Shown: piece by piece, positions 17,574-27,171 of the stretch | Numbering within the stretch: the stretch's first letter is position 1 | How the letters are laid out: every line of letters starts with the position of its first letter | Source of the DNA: Flavobacteriales bacterium | Lineage (GTDB): Bacteria > Bacteroidota > Bacteroidia > Flavobacteriales_D > Crocinitomicaceae | Reading direction: 5' to 3' | NCBI GenBank assembly: GCA_947447525.1 | Contig: CANFJL010000002.1 | Location: 171,018-235,017, forward strand | DNA: 64,000 nt | Translations under genes and position numbers: made by a program | The notes under the pieces: model-generated | Database searches by the model: none | Told to the model about the DNA's origin: nothing | Seen by the model: the letters and a program-made list of their open reading frames with translations, nothing else

Positions 17574-20500
17574 ATGATAAGTGACCTAATAAAGAAGATT
17601 TTTGGTGATAAGAACGCTAAAGACGAAAAATTATACCAGCCTTTTATAGTTGATACCAATAAAGCCTTACAATTAATTCAGAATCTAAGTGATACTGAAC
17701 TTAGAGGAATGACACACTCTTTTCAAGAAAGAATTAAAAATGAAAAGCAACATTTAGAAGATGAATTGAAATCACTTGAAGCAAAAGCTGCTGACAGTGC
17801 TACTTCAATTGATGATAAAGAGGAATTATTTGAACAAATTGATAAATTATCTAAAGCAATTGATGATCAAATCGAATTGACTTTATTAGAAATCCTACCT
17901 CAAGCATTTGCCGTAGTTAAAGAAACAGCCAACCGATGGGTGACAAATGGTCAATTGGAAGTTGATGCTTTGGAATTTGACAGAGATCTTTCCTTAAAAA
18001 AAGATGGTATAAGCATAAATGGTAATAAAGCTATTTGGCACAATGAATGGACTGCAGCGGGAACTAAAGTAAAATGGAACATGGTTCACTACGACGTTCA
18101 ATTAATGGGAGGAGCTGTTTTACACAAAGGAAATATAGCTGAAATGCAAACAGGAGAAGGTAAAACACTTGTTGCAACACTTCCTGTATATCTAAATGCA
18201 TTGGCTGGAAAGGGAGTTCATATTGTTACCGTTAACGACTATCTTGCAAAACGAGATTCAGAATGGATGGGGCCTTTGTATCAATTTCATTGCTTAAGCG
18301 TGGATTGTATAGATAAGCACCAACCCAATTCAAATGAACGCCGATTAGCCTATCAAGCTGATATTACTTTTGGAACTAATAATGAATTTGGTTTTGATTA
18401 TCTGAGAGATAATATGGCTGGACAAGTTGATGAATTGGTTCAGAGAAAACATCATTTTGCCATTGTCGATGAGGTCGATTCAGTTTTAATTGATGATGCT
18501 AGGACACCCTTAATTATTTCTGGTCCAACTCCAAAAGGTGATGAGCATGAATTTCATGAATTAAAACCGAGAATAGAAAGAATAGTTTCTGCTCAAAAAG
18601 CATTGGTTCAACAATGTTTAATTGATGCTAAAAGATTACTATCTGTTATTAACACACCTCCAGAAGATAAAAACGAGGCTAAAGTAATGTTGGAAGAAGG
18701 TGGTATTGCCTTACTAAGAGCGCATAGAGGATTACCTAAAAATAAAGCGCTTATTAAGTTTTTGTCTGAACCAGGCATCCGCGTTCATCTTCAAAAAACT
18801 GAAAATTTTTATATGCAAGAACAAGGAAAGCATATGAAAAAAATAGACCTTGAATTGTTTTTTGTTATTGAAGAGAAAAACAACACCATTGAATTGACAA
18901 GTAAAGGAATTGATTTAATCTCAGGATCTGATGAAAGAGATTTTTATATCATGCCTGATATTGGAGCTGAAATTGCCAAACTTCAAAAAGATAATTTAGA
19001 TAAAGAGCATTTTCTTTCTGCAAAAGACAATCTTGTTAGAGAATATTCTATCAAATCAGAAAGAATTCATTCCATCAATCAATTATTAAAAGCATATACT
19101 TTATTTGAAAAAGAAGTTGAATATGTAATTCTTGACAGTAAAGTAAAAATTGTTGATGAATCAACAGGGCGTATTCTTGAAGGACGTAGGTATTCTGATG
19201 GATTACATCAAGCAATCGAAGCAAAAGAAAATGTTCAAATTGAAGCGGCAAGTCAAACTTATGCGACTGTAACGCTGCAGAATTATTTTAGAATGTATCA
19301 TAAGTTAGCAGGTATGACCGGAACGGCGGAGACAGAAGCTAAAGAATTTTATGATATTTATAAATTGGATGTAATTATTGTTCCAACCAATAGAAACATC
19401 ATTAGAAAAGATGATAATGATTTGGTATTTAAAACTGCCTTGGAGAAATTCAATGCTGTAATTGATGAAATTGAAAAATTAGTTGCTGCAGGAAGACCTG
19501 TACTGGTAGGAACAACAACAGTAGAAATTTCAGAATTATTGAGCCGTATGCTTCAATCAAGAAACATAGCGCATCAAGTTTTAAATGCAAAATACCATCA
19601 AAAAGAAGCTGAAATTGTAGCAAGTGCTGGAATGGCGGGATCGGTAACCATTGCAACCAATATGGCCGGACGTGGTACTGACATTAAGTTAGGTCCAAAT
19701 GTTAAAGAAGCAGGCGGATTGGCTATAATTGGTACAGAAAGACATGATTCTCGTCGTGTAGACAGACAGTTAAGAGGTCGTTCAGGAAGACAAGGAGACC
19801 CGGGATCTTCTCAATTTTTTGTTTCCTTAGAAGATGATTTGATGCGAAAATTTGGTTCAGAGCGCATTGCAAAACTTATGGACCGTATGGGACTTAAAGA
19901 AGGTGAAGTGATTACTCATGGAATGGTTTCCAAATCAATTGAACGCGCTCAGAAAAAAGTAGAAGAGAATAATTTTGGAATCAGAAAGCGTTTATTGGAA
20001 TATGATGATGTAATGAATGCGCAAAGAAAAGCGATTTACAAGAAACGCAAAAACGCCCTATTTGGTGATCGTTTGGATATTGATGTAGATAATATGTTTT
20101 ATGAGCATTGCGAAACAACAGTTCTAAAATCTTCCAAAAGTTCTTTCCAAGAATTTGAAATCGAATTGATTCGTACGATTGGTATTAACTCACCTGTATC
20201 AGAGCAAGAATATAAATCTCTAGATCAAATGGAACTCATCCATAAGGTTTACATTTCGATGATGGAACAATACAAAAGAAAAGGAGAGAAAATTGCCGTT
20301 ACTGCAATGCCTCAAATTAAACATGTTTTTGAGACACTTTCAGACAAATATAAAAATATTGTATTCCCATTAACTGATGGCAGAAAGGAATTACAACTTA
20401 TTATTAATTTAGAAGAAGCTTATAAATCAAATGGAGCAGTAATCAATAAAGCATTTGAAAAAAACATCATTTTAGGAATGATAGACAATGAGTGGAAAGA

Positions 20501-20915
20501 ACATTTGAGAGAAATGGATGATCTTCGTTCAGCTGTTAATAATGCCACTTATGAGCAAAAAGATCCATTAGTTGTCTATAAATTAGAATCTTATGAGTTG
20601 TTTAAAAACATGCTTGCTAGATTAAATGAAGAAGCTATTGAATTATTAATGAAGTTGGACATTCCAGCAGAGCAAGCATTACAAAGTACCAATAAGGAAG
20701 ATAATCAAAGTCATTACGATAATGCAATGACTAATAATTCTAATGCAACACCACCTCCTCAATTTAGAGGAAGTGATGGCTACAGACAAGCTATTGAAAA
20801 TTCAATGCCTCAGCAAGAAAAGAAACAACCAGTGATTGCGGAACCTAAGGTTAATCGCAATGATGCTTGTCCTTGTGGAAGCGGAAAGAAGTTCAAACAA
20901 TGCCATGGAAAATAA
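17574..20915 (+). CDS. secA: Preprotein translocase ATPase SecA
   Basis: Motor ATPase that pushes unfolded proteins through SecYEG at the inner membrane; it feeds every signal-peptide protein in this window, including T9SS cargo. 1113 residues, the long form usual in Bacteroidota. Seen: Walker A MQTGEGKTLVATLP (about 190-203), the DEAD-like VDEVDSVLIDDARTPLIISG (about 300), an extended linker insert (about 330-470), YATVTLQNYFRMYHKLAGMTGTAETEA, the second motor domain with TNMAGRGTDIKLG and QLRGRSGRQGDPGSS, and a C-terminal zinc-binding tail CPCGSGKKFKQCHGK. The stop overlaps the next gene's ATG by one base. Confidence 0.98.
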   Translation: MISDLIKKIFGDKNAKDEKLYQPFIVDTNKALQLIQNLSDTELRGMTHSFQERIKNEKQHLEDELKSLEAKAADSATSIDDKEELFEQIDKLSKAIDDQIELTLLEILPQAFAVVKETANRWVTNGQLEVDALEFDRDLSLKKDGISINGNKAIWHNEWTAAGTKVKWNMVHYDVQLMGGAVLHKGNIAEMQTGEGKTLVATLPVYLNALAGKGVHIVTVNDYLAKRDSEWMGPLYQFHCLSVDCIDKHQPNSNERRLAYQADITFGTNNEFGFDYLRDNMAGQVDELVQRKHHFAIVDEVDSVLIDDARTPLIISGPTPKGDEHEFHELKPRIERIVSAQKALVQQCLIDAKRLLSVINTPPEDKNEAKVMLEEGGIALLRAHRGLPKNKALIKFLSEPGIRVHLQKTENFYMQEQGKHMKKIDLELFFVIEEKNNTIELTSKGIDLISGSDERDFYIMPDIGAEIAKLQKDNLDKEHFLSAKDNLVREYSIKSERIHSINQLLKAYTLFEKEVEYVILDSKVKIVDESTGRILEGRRYSDGLHQAIEAKENVQIEAASQTYATVTLQNYFRMYHKLAGMTGTAETEAKEFYDIYKLDVIIVPTNRNIIRKDDNDLVFKTALEKFNAVIDEIEKLVAAGRPVLVGTTTVEISELLSRMLQSRNIAHQVLNAKYHQKEAEIVASAGMAGSVTIATNMAGRGTDIKLGPNVKEAGGLAIIGTERHDSRRVDRQLRGRSGRQGDPGSSQFFVSLEDDLMRKFGSERIAKLMDRMGLKEGEVITHGMVSKSIERAQKKVEENNFGIRKRLLEYDDVMNAQRKAIYKKRKNALFGDRLDIDVDNMFYEHCETTVLKSSKSSFQEFEIELIRTIGINSPVSEQEYKSLDQMELIHKVYISMMEQYKRKGEKIAVTAMPQIKHVFETLSDKYKNIVFPLTDGRKELQLIINLEEAYKSNGAVINKAFEKNIILGMIDNEWKEHLREMDDLRSAVNNATYEQKDPLVVYKLESYELFKNMLARLNEEAIELLMKLDIPAEQALQSTNKEDNQSHYDNAMTNNSNATPPPQFRGSDGYRQAIENSMPQQEKKQPVIAEPKVNRNDACPCGSGKKFKQCHGK

Positions 20916-21685
20916 TGAGTAATTGGGACAATAAAAGCATAGTTATTATTGGTTCCGGAGCTGTAGCTCATTATTTCACAAATTTATTTATTGAAAATGG
21001 GATTTCTATTGCAGGAATTCACAGTAGAAATGAAAGAACTGGCAATCATATTGCCGAGCAATATAATATTCCCTTTTTTAATTCAATTTCAGCAACTGGT
21101 GGCGCAGTCTATTTTGTAGCAGTCAAAGATGATGCTGTGATTGCAATAATTAATGAACTCCCAAAAACTGCAGCAGTTATTTACACTTCTGGAACTATTG
21201 ATTTGTCTCTAATAAAGCATCCTAATTGTTCCGTATTTTACCCTTTACAATCTTTTGATGGAGACCTTTCCATGAAAGCACAAGAAATCCCTGTATTATT
21301 GGAAAGCACAAATACTGAGTCGAATTCAGATCTACAGGAACTTTGTAAAACCTTAGGACTCCCCTATTTCGACGTAAATTCGGAAAAAAGAAAAGAAATA
21401 CATCTTTGTGCTGTTTTTCTTAATAATTTCATTAATCATATGGGTACCATTGCTTTTGATGAAATGAAATCAAGAAATATTGAATTTGAAATCCTAAAAC
21501 CATTACTGGAAAAAACAATGCGTCAATTGCTTACTGGAAATTCACTTCAAAAACAAACCGGTCCTGCCAAAAGAAATGACAAAAGCACTATAATTGAACA
21601 TAAAAAAATGCTTTCGGGAGAAAATTTAAAAGTTTATAACGTGATGACCAATAGTATTTTAAAAAAGTTTGGATATGAATTATAA
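20915..21685 (+). CDS. Rossmann-like and DUF2520 domain protein
   Basis: Soluble protein of 256 residues: an N-terminal NAD(P)-binding fold (SIVIIGSGAVAHYFTNLF, residues about 8-25), a middle segment with VFYPLQSFDGD, and a C-terminal helical DUF2520 domain (FLNNFINHMGTIAFDEM and LTGNSLQKQTGPAKRND). It resembles a reductase of the ketopantoate or pyrroline-5-carboxylate reductase type, but the substrate is unknown. The ATG at 20915 overlaps the last base of the secA stop. An upstream ATG at 20900 is possible but gives a poor N-terminus. The end overlaps kdsC by 11 bases, so secA, this gene and kdsC look like one transcript. Confidence 0.85.
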   Translation: MSNWDNKSIVIIGSGAVAHYFTNLFIENGISIAGIHSRNERTGNHIAEQYNIPFFNSISATGGAVYFVAVKDDAVIAIINELPKTAAVIYTSGTIDLSLIKHPNCSVFYPLQSFDGDLSMKAQEIPVLLESTNTESNSDLQELCKTLGLPYFDVNSEKRKEIHLCAVFLNNFINHMGTIAFDEMKSRNIEFEILKPLLEKTMRQLLTGNSLQKQTGPAKRNDKSTIIEHKKMLSGENLKVYNVMTNSILKKFGYEL

Positions 21686-22190
21686 AAATAAACTTAGAGA
21701 AATAGACACTTTTATTTTTGATGTTGATGGCGTTCTCACCAATGGCCTAGTTCATTTATTTGATAATCAAATTTATCGAAGCTTAAACAGTAAAGATTCT
21801 TATGCCATTCAATATGCGCATAAAATGAACTATAAAATATTTATTATTACAGGAGGAGATTCTATTGATATTCAAGAAAGATTATTGGAATTAGGCGTAA
21901 CAGAAGTTAGACTTAAAAGTCATAATAAAGTCGCTGTATACAAAGAATTAAAAGAAAAACATAAGCTGGTTGATGCGCACGTTTTGTATATGGGGGATGA
22001 TATTCCTGATATTCCTTTATTGAAAATGGTAGGCCTTGCAGCTTGTCCATCAGACTCAAGTGTTGATGTATTACAAAATACGAATTATCAATCACCTTTA
22101 AAAGGTGGCGAAGGATGTGTTAGGGAAATCATGGAACAAGTAATGAGGGTTCAAGAAAAGTGGATGAAAGATTTGGCTTTTGAATGGTAA
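21675..22190 (+). CDS. kdsC: 3-deoxy-D-manno-octulosonate 8-phosphate phosphatase KdsC
   Basis: HAD-superfamily phosphatase that releases phosphate from KDO 8-phosphate in LPS lipid A-core synthesis. 171 residues, the compact C0-type HAD size. Seen: FIFDVDGVLTNG with both catalytic aspartates, FIITGGDS (motif II), a lysine in RLKSHNKV, and YMGDDIPDIPLL (motif IV). C-terminal GGEGCVREIMEQV is typical of KdsC tetramers. The ATG at 21675 gives a start close to relatives; a TTG six bases earlier is in frame. Together with the heptose kinase at 1.2 kb it indicates an LPS-type outer membrane. Confidence 0.93.
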   Translation: MNYKNKLREIDTFIFDVDGVLTNGLVHLFDNQIYRSLNSKDSYAIQYAHKMNYKIFIITGGDSIDIQERLLELGVTEVRLKSHNKVAVYKELKEKHKLVDAHVLYMGDDIPDIPLLKMVGLAACPSDSSVDVLQNTNYQSPLKGGEGCVREIMEQVMRVQEKWMKDLAFEW

Positions 22191-22191
22191 A

Positions 22192-23049
22192 TTAAATTCC
22201 TAATTCCTTCTCCCAGTAGGCATTAAGAAGCACAATTAGTTTTCGTGAAATATTATTCATGTAGCGCTTGGTTCTGTAACCTCCAACCCAATTAATCCCT
22301 CGGATGGCATTGGTAAAAAACATCTCATCGGCTGATAGCAGATGTTGAGGCAGTATAGAACATTCGTAAACTTTTATACCATTATTTATAGCCAAATTAA
22401 TTATCTGCATTCGCATGGTTCCAGCGATACACCCTTCCTCTAAACCTGGTGTGTATAAAACACCATTACTAACAATAAATACATTACTGCTTGATGACTC
22501 GATAACATTACCTTGTTCATTGGTTAAAAGCATGTCGTCTAAACCTGCTTCATTACCACAAATCGCTGCCATTACATAAGTTAAGCCCATTTTTGTTTTA
22601 AAATTGGACATAAAATTTTTATATAATTTAATATCCTTATAGATATCAACTTCCAAACCTTTTGCGTTTAACTCAAAATGGTTGACAACATAAGGATATA
22701 CTTCGATATAGAAAGTACATTCATTTGATTCCGGAAGATAAGCTCCTCCTGTCATCCTATCTAAAGAAATCCTACAACGACCTCCAGTTTTAATCCCAGA
22801 TTTAATTAGAAGTTCAATTATTTTTTCCTCAAAAAAAGCAGCGTTATAAAAACTTGGTATACGCATTTTTAAAATACGAGCACCTTGCAACATCCTCGTG
22901 ATATGATGTTCCATATTTAAAGGCTTACCTTCCATAACACGAACACTTTCAAAAACACCATCGCCATATAAATGTCCTCGGTTACCAGGATTTATGGTTG
23001 GAGCCTCATTGGAGAGAATTGTTCCGTTGTTATTAATATATAAGGTCAT
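22192..23049 (-). CDS. Class IV PLP-dependent aminotransferase (branched-chain aminotransferase / aminodeoxychorismate lyase family)
   Basis: Fold-type IV PLP enzyme of 285 residues. Seen: RGHLYGDGVFESVRV near the N-terminus, the region of the PLP lysine in MSNFKTKMGLTYV, and the cofactor-binding glutamate in VIESSSSNVFIV followed by TPGLEEGCIAGTMR. The family includes branched-chain aminotransferase, D-alanine aminotransferase and aminodeoxychorismate lyase (PabC); the sequence alone does not decide between them. I use the ATG at 23049 (MTLYINNNG), which follows the rhomboid stop by two bases; a TTG at 23055 would overlap that stop. It converges with kdsC with a gap of one base. Confidence 0.87.
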   Translation of the reverse strand: MTLYINNNGTILSNEAPTINPGNRGHLYGDGVFESVRVMEGKPLNMEHHITRMLQGARILKMRIPSFYNAAFFEEKIIELLIKSGIKTGGRCRISLDRMTGGAYLPESNECTFYIEVYPYVVNHFELNAKGLEVDIYKDIKLYKNFMSNFKTKMGLTYVMAAICGNEAGLDDMLLTNEQGNVIESSSSNVFIVSNGVLYTPGLEEGCIAGTMRMQIINLAINNGIKVYECSILPQHLLSADEMFFTNAIRGINWVGGYRTKRYMNNISRKLIVLLNAYWEKELGI

Positions 23050-23051
23050 AC

Positions 23052-23666
23052 TCAAAAGAATAAATGTAAGAAAGATTTTCCCTTTTCGAAATTCAAAAGT
23101 AACACAAAAAGAATTCCAAATAAAGCACCACCGATATGAGCATCATGTGCAATTCCTGATTTTACTTTACGCATTGCATAATATTCAATCAATAAATAGA
23201 TAGGTCCAAATAAATATGCCGGTATGGGAATAGGAATGAATATCAACATTAATTTCATCGTTGGATTCCAAAGAATTGCTGCAAAAATAACAGCAGAAAC
23301 AGCACCTGAAGCACCCAAAGATCGATAAGAGCTATTGTCTTGATTTCTTAAATATGGAATTATAGTTGCTGCAACACCACCAATTAAATAAAGCAAAATA
23401 AATAAGGAAATTCCCTTCTCTGGCCCATAAATTTCATTCCACTGCTTGGATAAGATCTGTCCCAAAAAATACAAGGACATCATATTAAACAACAAGTGTT
23501 GCCAATCTGCATGAATCCAACTGTGGGTAAACAATCGGTAACGCTCGTTTAAATGTTTGACTTTATAAGGAATAAATAGCATTTTTTCTCTAAGCTCATG
23601 TTTTTCAAATGCTTGCCATGAAAAAAGAACATTTAATGCAATTAAAATTATAACTATTGAAATCAT
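23052..23666 (-). CDS. Rhomboid family intramembrane serine protease
   Basis: Inner-membrane protease of 204 residues with about six transmembrane segments. Catalytic serine in RSLGASGAVSAV (Ser120) and catalytic histidine in GIAHDAHIGGALFG (His177). The first-loop motif HSWIHADWQHLLFNMMSLYFLG (His-x-x-x-x-His-x-x-x-N, about 48-69) is also present. Substrates are unknown. Two bases separate it from the downstream aminotransferase, suggesting one transcript. It diverges from the L,D-transpeptidase gene across 105 bases. Confidence 0.94.
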   Translation of the reverse strand: MISIVIILIALNVLFSWQAFEKHELREKMLFIPYKVKHLNERYRLFTHSWIHADWQHLLFNMMSLYFLGQILSKQWNEIYGPEKGISLFILLYLIGGVAATIIPYLRNQDNSSYRSLGASGAVSAVIFAAILWNPTMKLMLIFIPIPIPAYLFGPIYLLIEYYAMRKVKSGIAHDAHIGGALFGILFVLLLNFEKGKSFLHLFF

Positions 23667-23734
23667 TTTATTTAATTAATTTACTCTTTATTGTTTAATA
23701 TCAAATATTTAGAACTTGAACAAGCTTGTGATTT

Positions 23735-23742
23735 TATTTTTG
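23735..23742 (+). promoter_or_regulatory. TAnnTTTG box for the L,D-transpeptidase gene (TATTTTTG)
   Basis: Perfect -7 box, 29 bases before the ATG at 23772. A TTG at 23716-23718 lies 16 bases upstream, a little short for the consensus. It sits in the divergent region with the rhomboid gene. Confidence 0.4.
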
Positions 23743-23771
23743 GTTAAAAGTAAGTATATTCACCTTTAAAT

Positions 23772-25352
23772 ATGAAGAAAAAGGCCCTATTTATTTTCTT
23801 GTTACTTTTTTTATATTCTTGTGGATCAAAGGAAGGAAGTGAAATTTCATTCTTAAAAGACAAATCATTAAAAGTTTCTGAAAAAATGGAACTCTTAATT
23901 AAATCAGATTATCTAAAGAAGCTTGGCCTTTCAAAAGAAGAAATAGTTTGGGTTCAAGAAATTTATCAGAAAAGAAACTTAAAACCCTTTTTCGCAAACG
24001 ATTCAAGCCTTAATAAAAAAGGCGTAGCGATAGAAATATGGCAGAAGCATCCTCTTTATTTCGGGATTCCTCAAAAAAGGTTAGTAAAATCGAAGAAAAT
24101 TAACTTGCATCCTCTTGAAAAAGATGTTTTGATGACCCTCAATAACGCAAGAATATTAGAAGATTTAAATAAGGGTATTTTTAATTTTGAAACTAAGACC
24201 TTAAAACCTAAATCTCTGCCTACAACAGAAGCGTATATTTTAACATTAAAACAATTAGACACCATTTCAATAGATCGTTTATTTTTAAAACAAGGTAGTT
24301 TAGATAGCAATTATCGATTTCTTGCACATCACCTTTACGATTATTGCAAGCGATACCAAATCGACACAACGAATTATCACATAAAAACGCGTTCTGAAGA
24401 CAGTTTAAGTAAATTTAGTGCTATACAAAAAGTACTTCAAGGTAAAAATTATTTAAGCCCTGGCGATTGGGATCTTAAGAATGGTATCAACGCCTTAAAA
24501 TTATTTCAAACGCACAATGGCTTATCTCCTGATGGAATTCTTAATTCCTATACGGCAAAAGCGCTCAACGAATCAACAGAACATAAAGTCCTTAGAGCTA
24601 TGCTAAGTCTTGACAAATTGAGACAATCAAAAATTCATCAAGAAAAATACATGCGCATTAACATTCCAGAATATCGACTTTATTACTATGCCAATGACAG
24701 TTTAAAAAGTGAAAATAGAATTGTGGTAGGAAAAGTAAGCAATAAAACCCCCGAACTAAATTCTATTGTCACTCAAGTAATTGCGCTTCCCTTTTGGAAA
24801 GTGCCTTCAGATATTGCGAACCACGAAGTATTACCTTCCGTTAAGAACAATAGCGGCTATCTTGCGAAACATCATTATAAAATATACAAAGAAAAGGATG
24901 TTGAAATAGATCCAAGTACAGTAGCATGGAAAGGAAAATCAAATTTTTCTTATACCCTTATTCAACAACCTGGAGTCGACAATAGCCTTGGATTGATCAA
25001 GTTTGAATTTGCAAATAAATTCAATGTATATGTTCACGACACACCATCAAAATCCTTATTCAGAAATCCAGTTAGAAGCTATTCTCATGGTTGCATGCGC
25101 TGTGAAAACCCAATTGAATTGGCGAAAATTGTTTTAGATAATGATAAAATTGGAAAGAAAAAGAATGTTGTAACCAAGGATTCATTAGATAGTATTATTT
25201 CTAGAGGTATTAACTATCCCATCGCACTTCAAAGAAGTTTCCCGATTTTTATTTACTATCAAACAGTTGTTGCCTATAGAGATCAATTACTGTTTCAATT
25301 AGATATTTATGATAGAGATCAAGAATATTTAGATTTGCTGAACAACTATTGA
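23772..25352 (+). CDS. L,D-transpeptidase (YkuD family) lipoprotein
   Basis: Periplasmic enzyme of 526 residues that probably makes 3-3 crosslinks in peptidoglycan or attaches proteins to it. Lipoprotein signal with cysteine 17 in FLLLFLYSCGSK. A long N-terminal scaffold region precedes a putative peptidoglycan-binding domain (about 235-275, GINALKLFQTHNGLSPDGILNSYTAKAL region) and the catalytic domain, whose active site is YSHGCMRCENP (Ser-His-Gly-Cys, about 438-441), with a conserved upstream histidine in VYVHDTPSKSLF. The order matches the YcbB/LdtD-type enzymes. It is lipid-anchored rather than soluble, which fits Bacteroidota relatives. Confidence 0.93.
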   Translation: MKKKALFIFLLLFLYSCGSKEGSEISFLKDKSLKVSEKMELLIKSDYLKKLGLSKEEIVWVQEIYQKRNLKPFFANDSSLNKKGVAIEIWQKHPLYFGIPQKRLVKSKKINLHPLEKDVLMTLNNARILEDLNKGIFNFETKTLKPKSLPTTEAYILTLKQLDTISIDRLFLKQGSLDSNYRFLAHHLYDYCKRYQIDTTNYHIKTRSEDSLSKFSAIQKVLQGKNYLSPGDWDLKNGINALKLFQTHNGLSPDGILNSYTAKALNESTEHKVLRAMLSLDKLRQSKIHQEKYMRINIPEYRLYYYANDSLKSENRIVVGKVSNKTPELNSIVTQVIALPFWKVPSDIANHEVLPSVKNNSGYLAKHHYKIYKEKDVEIDPSTVAWKGKSNFSYTLIQQPGVDNSLGLIKFEFANKFNVYVHDTPSKSLFRNPVRSYSHGCMRCENPIELAKIVLDNDKIGKKKNVVTKDSLDSIISRGINYPIALQRSFPIFIYYQTVVAYRDQLLFQLDIYDRDQEYLDLLNNY

Positions 25353-25362
25353 GAATTACGCT

Positions 25363-25370
25363 TAATTTTG
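25363..25370 (+). promoter_or_regulatory. TAnnTTTG box for rpe (TAATTTTG)
   Basis: Perfect -7 consensus in the 35-base gap after the L,D-transpeptidase gene, 17 bases before the rpe ATG. A TTTG at 25334-25337 is 25 bases upstream, too far to be convincing. Confidence 0.4.
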
Positions 25371-25387
25371 TCCTATAAAACAAAACC

Positions 25388-26032
25388 ATGATAATCTCCC
25401 CCTCTGTTCTTTCTTGTGATTTCGGTAATATCGAAAGAGATACCAAAATGTTAGATGCATCTGAAGCCGATTGGTTGCACATAGATGTTATGGATGGCGT
25501 ATTTGTTCCTAATATTTCATTTGGATTCCCAGTTTTACAAGCCATTAGAAAACATACCAATAAAACATTAGATGTACATTTAATGATTCAAAATCCAGAC
25601 AATTATCTAGAAGAATTTAAAAAAGCAGGTGCAGATATTTTAACCGTACATTACGAAGCTTGTACCCATTTACATCGGACCATTTCTCGAATAAAAGAAT
25701 TAGGAATGAAAGCAGGGGTTGCCTTAAATCCACATACGCCTGTTCATGTTCTTGAAGAAATTATTAGTCAATTAGATTTAGTGCTGATTATGAGTGTAAA
25801 TCCAGGTTTTGGTGGACAATCATTTATTGATGAAAGTATACCAAAAGTTAAAAGATTGTCTGCTTTAATTGCGAAGCATCAATCCAAATCAATTATTGAA
25901 ATTGATGGAGGCGTTAATCTTACAACGGGAAAACTACTTGCAGAGGCTGGAGCACAAGCGTTGGTTGCTGGGAGTTTTGTGTTTAACTCAGCAATACCTA
26001 GTGAAACCATCAAAGCGCTAAAACAATTATAG
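25388..26032 (+). CDS. rpe: Ribulose-phosphate 3-epimerase
   Basis: Interconverts ribulose 5-phosphate and xylulose 5-phosphate in the pentose phosphate pathway. TIM barrel of 214 residues with SPSVLSCDFGNIERD, HIDVMDGVFVPNISFG (metal ligands His and Asp), LDVHLMI, TVHYEAC, ALNPHTP, MSVNPGFGGQSF and IEIDGGVN (second catalytic aspartate). All expected motifs and the normal length are present. Confidence 0.97.
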   Translation: MIISPSVLSCDFGNIERDTKMLDASEADWLHIDVMDGVFVPNISFGFPVLQAIRKHTNKTLDVHLMIQNPDNYLEEFKKAGADILTVHYEACTHLHRTISRIKELGMKAGVALNPHTPVHVLEEIISQLDLVLIMSVNPGFGGQSFIDESIPKVKRLSALIAKHQSKSIIEIDGGVNLTTGKLLAEAGAQALVAGSFVFNSAIPSETIKALKQL

Positions 26033-26070
26033 CGTAACCTAATGCGTATTGGCACGTTTCAAAAAAGCAT

Positions 26071-27171
26071 ATGAAATACTTAATATTATTTCTTTTTATT
26101 TCTATTGGCTTGTTTACTTTAAACAGCCAGGTTGATCTTGCGCTAAAAGAAATAGAATTAAATGAAAAATTAATAGATTTCCGCTCTGCTAAAACCGATC
26201 AAGAAATCAATAAAAAAGGTCTTGAATTTAAAAATGCCATGTTGGATTTCTTAAAATTAGACGGAGCATTTACCTATACTTTCACTCAATTAAAAACAGT
26301 CGCAATAATAGACAGTCCAGACAAGTTGGTACGGATTGTAAATTGGAATTTAGAATATGTTGATTTGTCCTATTCTTACGCAGCTTTTGTTATGAAATTT
26401 GAAAGTGAAGACGAGCCGATTAAAATAATTGAACTTGTTGATAAACTTGATCCTTACACCGTTAAACCTGAAGGCGTAATTGATGCTAAAAATTGGTATG
26501 GCGCTTTATATTATAAGATTATACCAGTCGAATATAATGACAAGATAGAATATACACTACTGGGTTGGGATGGAGGAACAAGCGGAAGTAACTTCAAATT
26601 AATTGATGTGCTTACTTTTAATGCAAATTCAGCAAAATTAGGCAGTCCTTTATTTGTCAAGAAGAAAACAACTTCTAAGCGTATTATTTTTGAATATTCT
26701 GACAAATCATCCATGTCATTGAAATATGATGATAAAAATCAACGCATTGTATTTGATCACCTTTCACCTGAATCTGCAAGTTTGGTCGGCGTGTTTTCCT
26801 ATTACGTTCCAGATTTTTCATATGACTCTTATATTTGGCAAGAAGATAAATGGGTACTAGAGGAAGATGTAATTGCAGTAAATACGAGTGGATCGAATAA
26901 ACATCAAACTATATATACATTAGATCCTAAAACTGGAAAAACAAAAGAGGAAAAAATAAAGGAAGATTGGGTGAATCCAGAAGATCCAAGTAAAAAAGGC
27001 GATATAGGTCATGTCGCTAGAACAGTCGAAAGCGAAGCCCTATTAAATTCAGATAGCGAAGCGTTAGATATTAAAGTTAAAAGAAACAAACGCGATCGCC
27101 GCACTCCAGATGGACTTTCTGTAACGACCGGAAAGTACAAGAAAAAGAACCGTCGTACTACAAAACCATAG
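26071..27171 (+). CDS. Secreted protein of unknown function
   Basis: 366 residues with a signal peptide (MKYLILFLFISIGLFTLNSQ). The middle contains WYGALYYKIIPVEY, TLLGWDGGTSGSNFKLIDVL and FEYSDKSSMSLKYD, a mostly beta region reminiscent of uncharacterised periplasmic proteins of Bacteroidota; I recognise no named domain. The tail (about 310-366) is very basic and low in complexity (KVKRNKRDRRTPDG, YKKKNRRTTKP), probably disordered. It lies between rpe and the CvfB-like gene, whose ATG follows its stop directly, so it is likely co-transcribed with that gene. Confidence 0.75.
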   Translation: MKYLILFLFISIGLFTLNSQVDLALKEIELNEKLIDFRSAKTDQEINKKGLEFKNAMLDFLKLDGAFTYTFTQLKTVAIIDSPDKLVRIVNWNLEYVDLSYSYAAFVMKFESEDEPIKIIELVDKLDPYTVKPEGVIDAKNWYGALYYKIIPVEYNDKIEYTLLGWDGGTSGSNFKLIDVLTFNANSAKLGSPLFVKKKTTSKRIIFEYSDKSSMSLKYDDKNQRIVFDHLSPESASLVGVFSYYVPDFSYDSYIWQEDKWVLEEDVIAVNTSGSNKHQTIYTLDPKTGKTKEEKIKEDWVNPEDPSKKGDIGHVARTVESEALLNSDSEALDIKVKRNKRDRRTPDGLSVTTGKYKKKNRRTTKP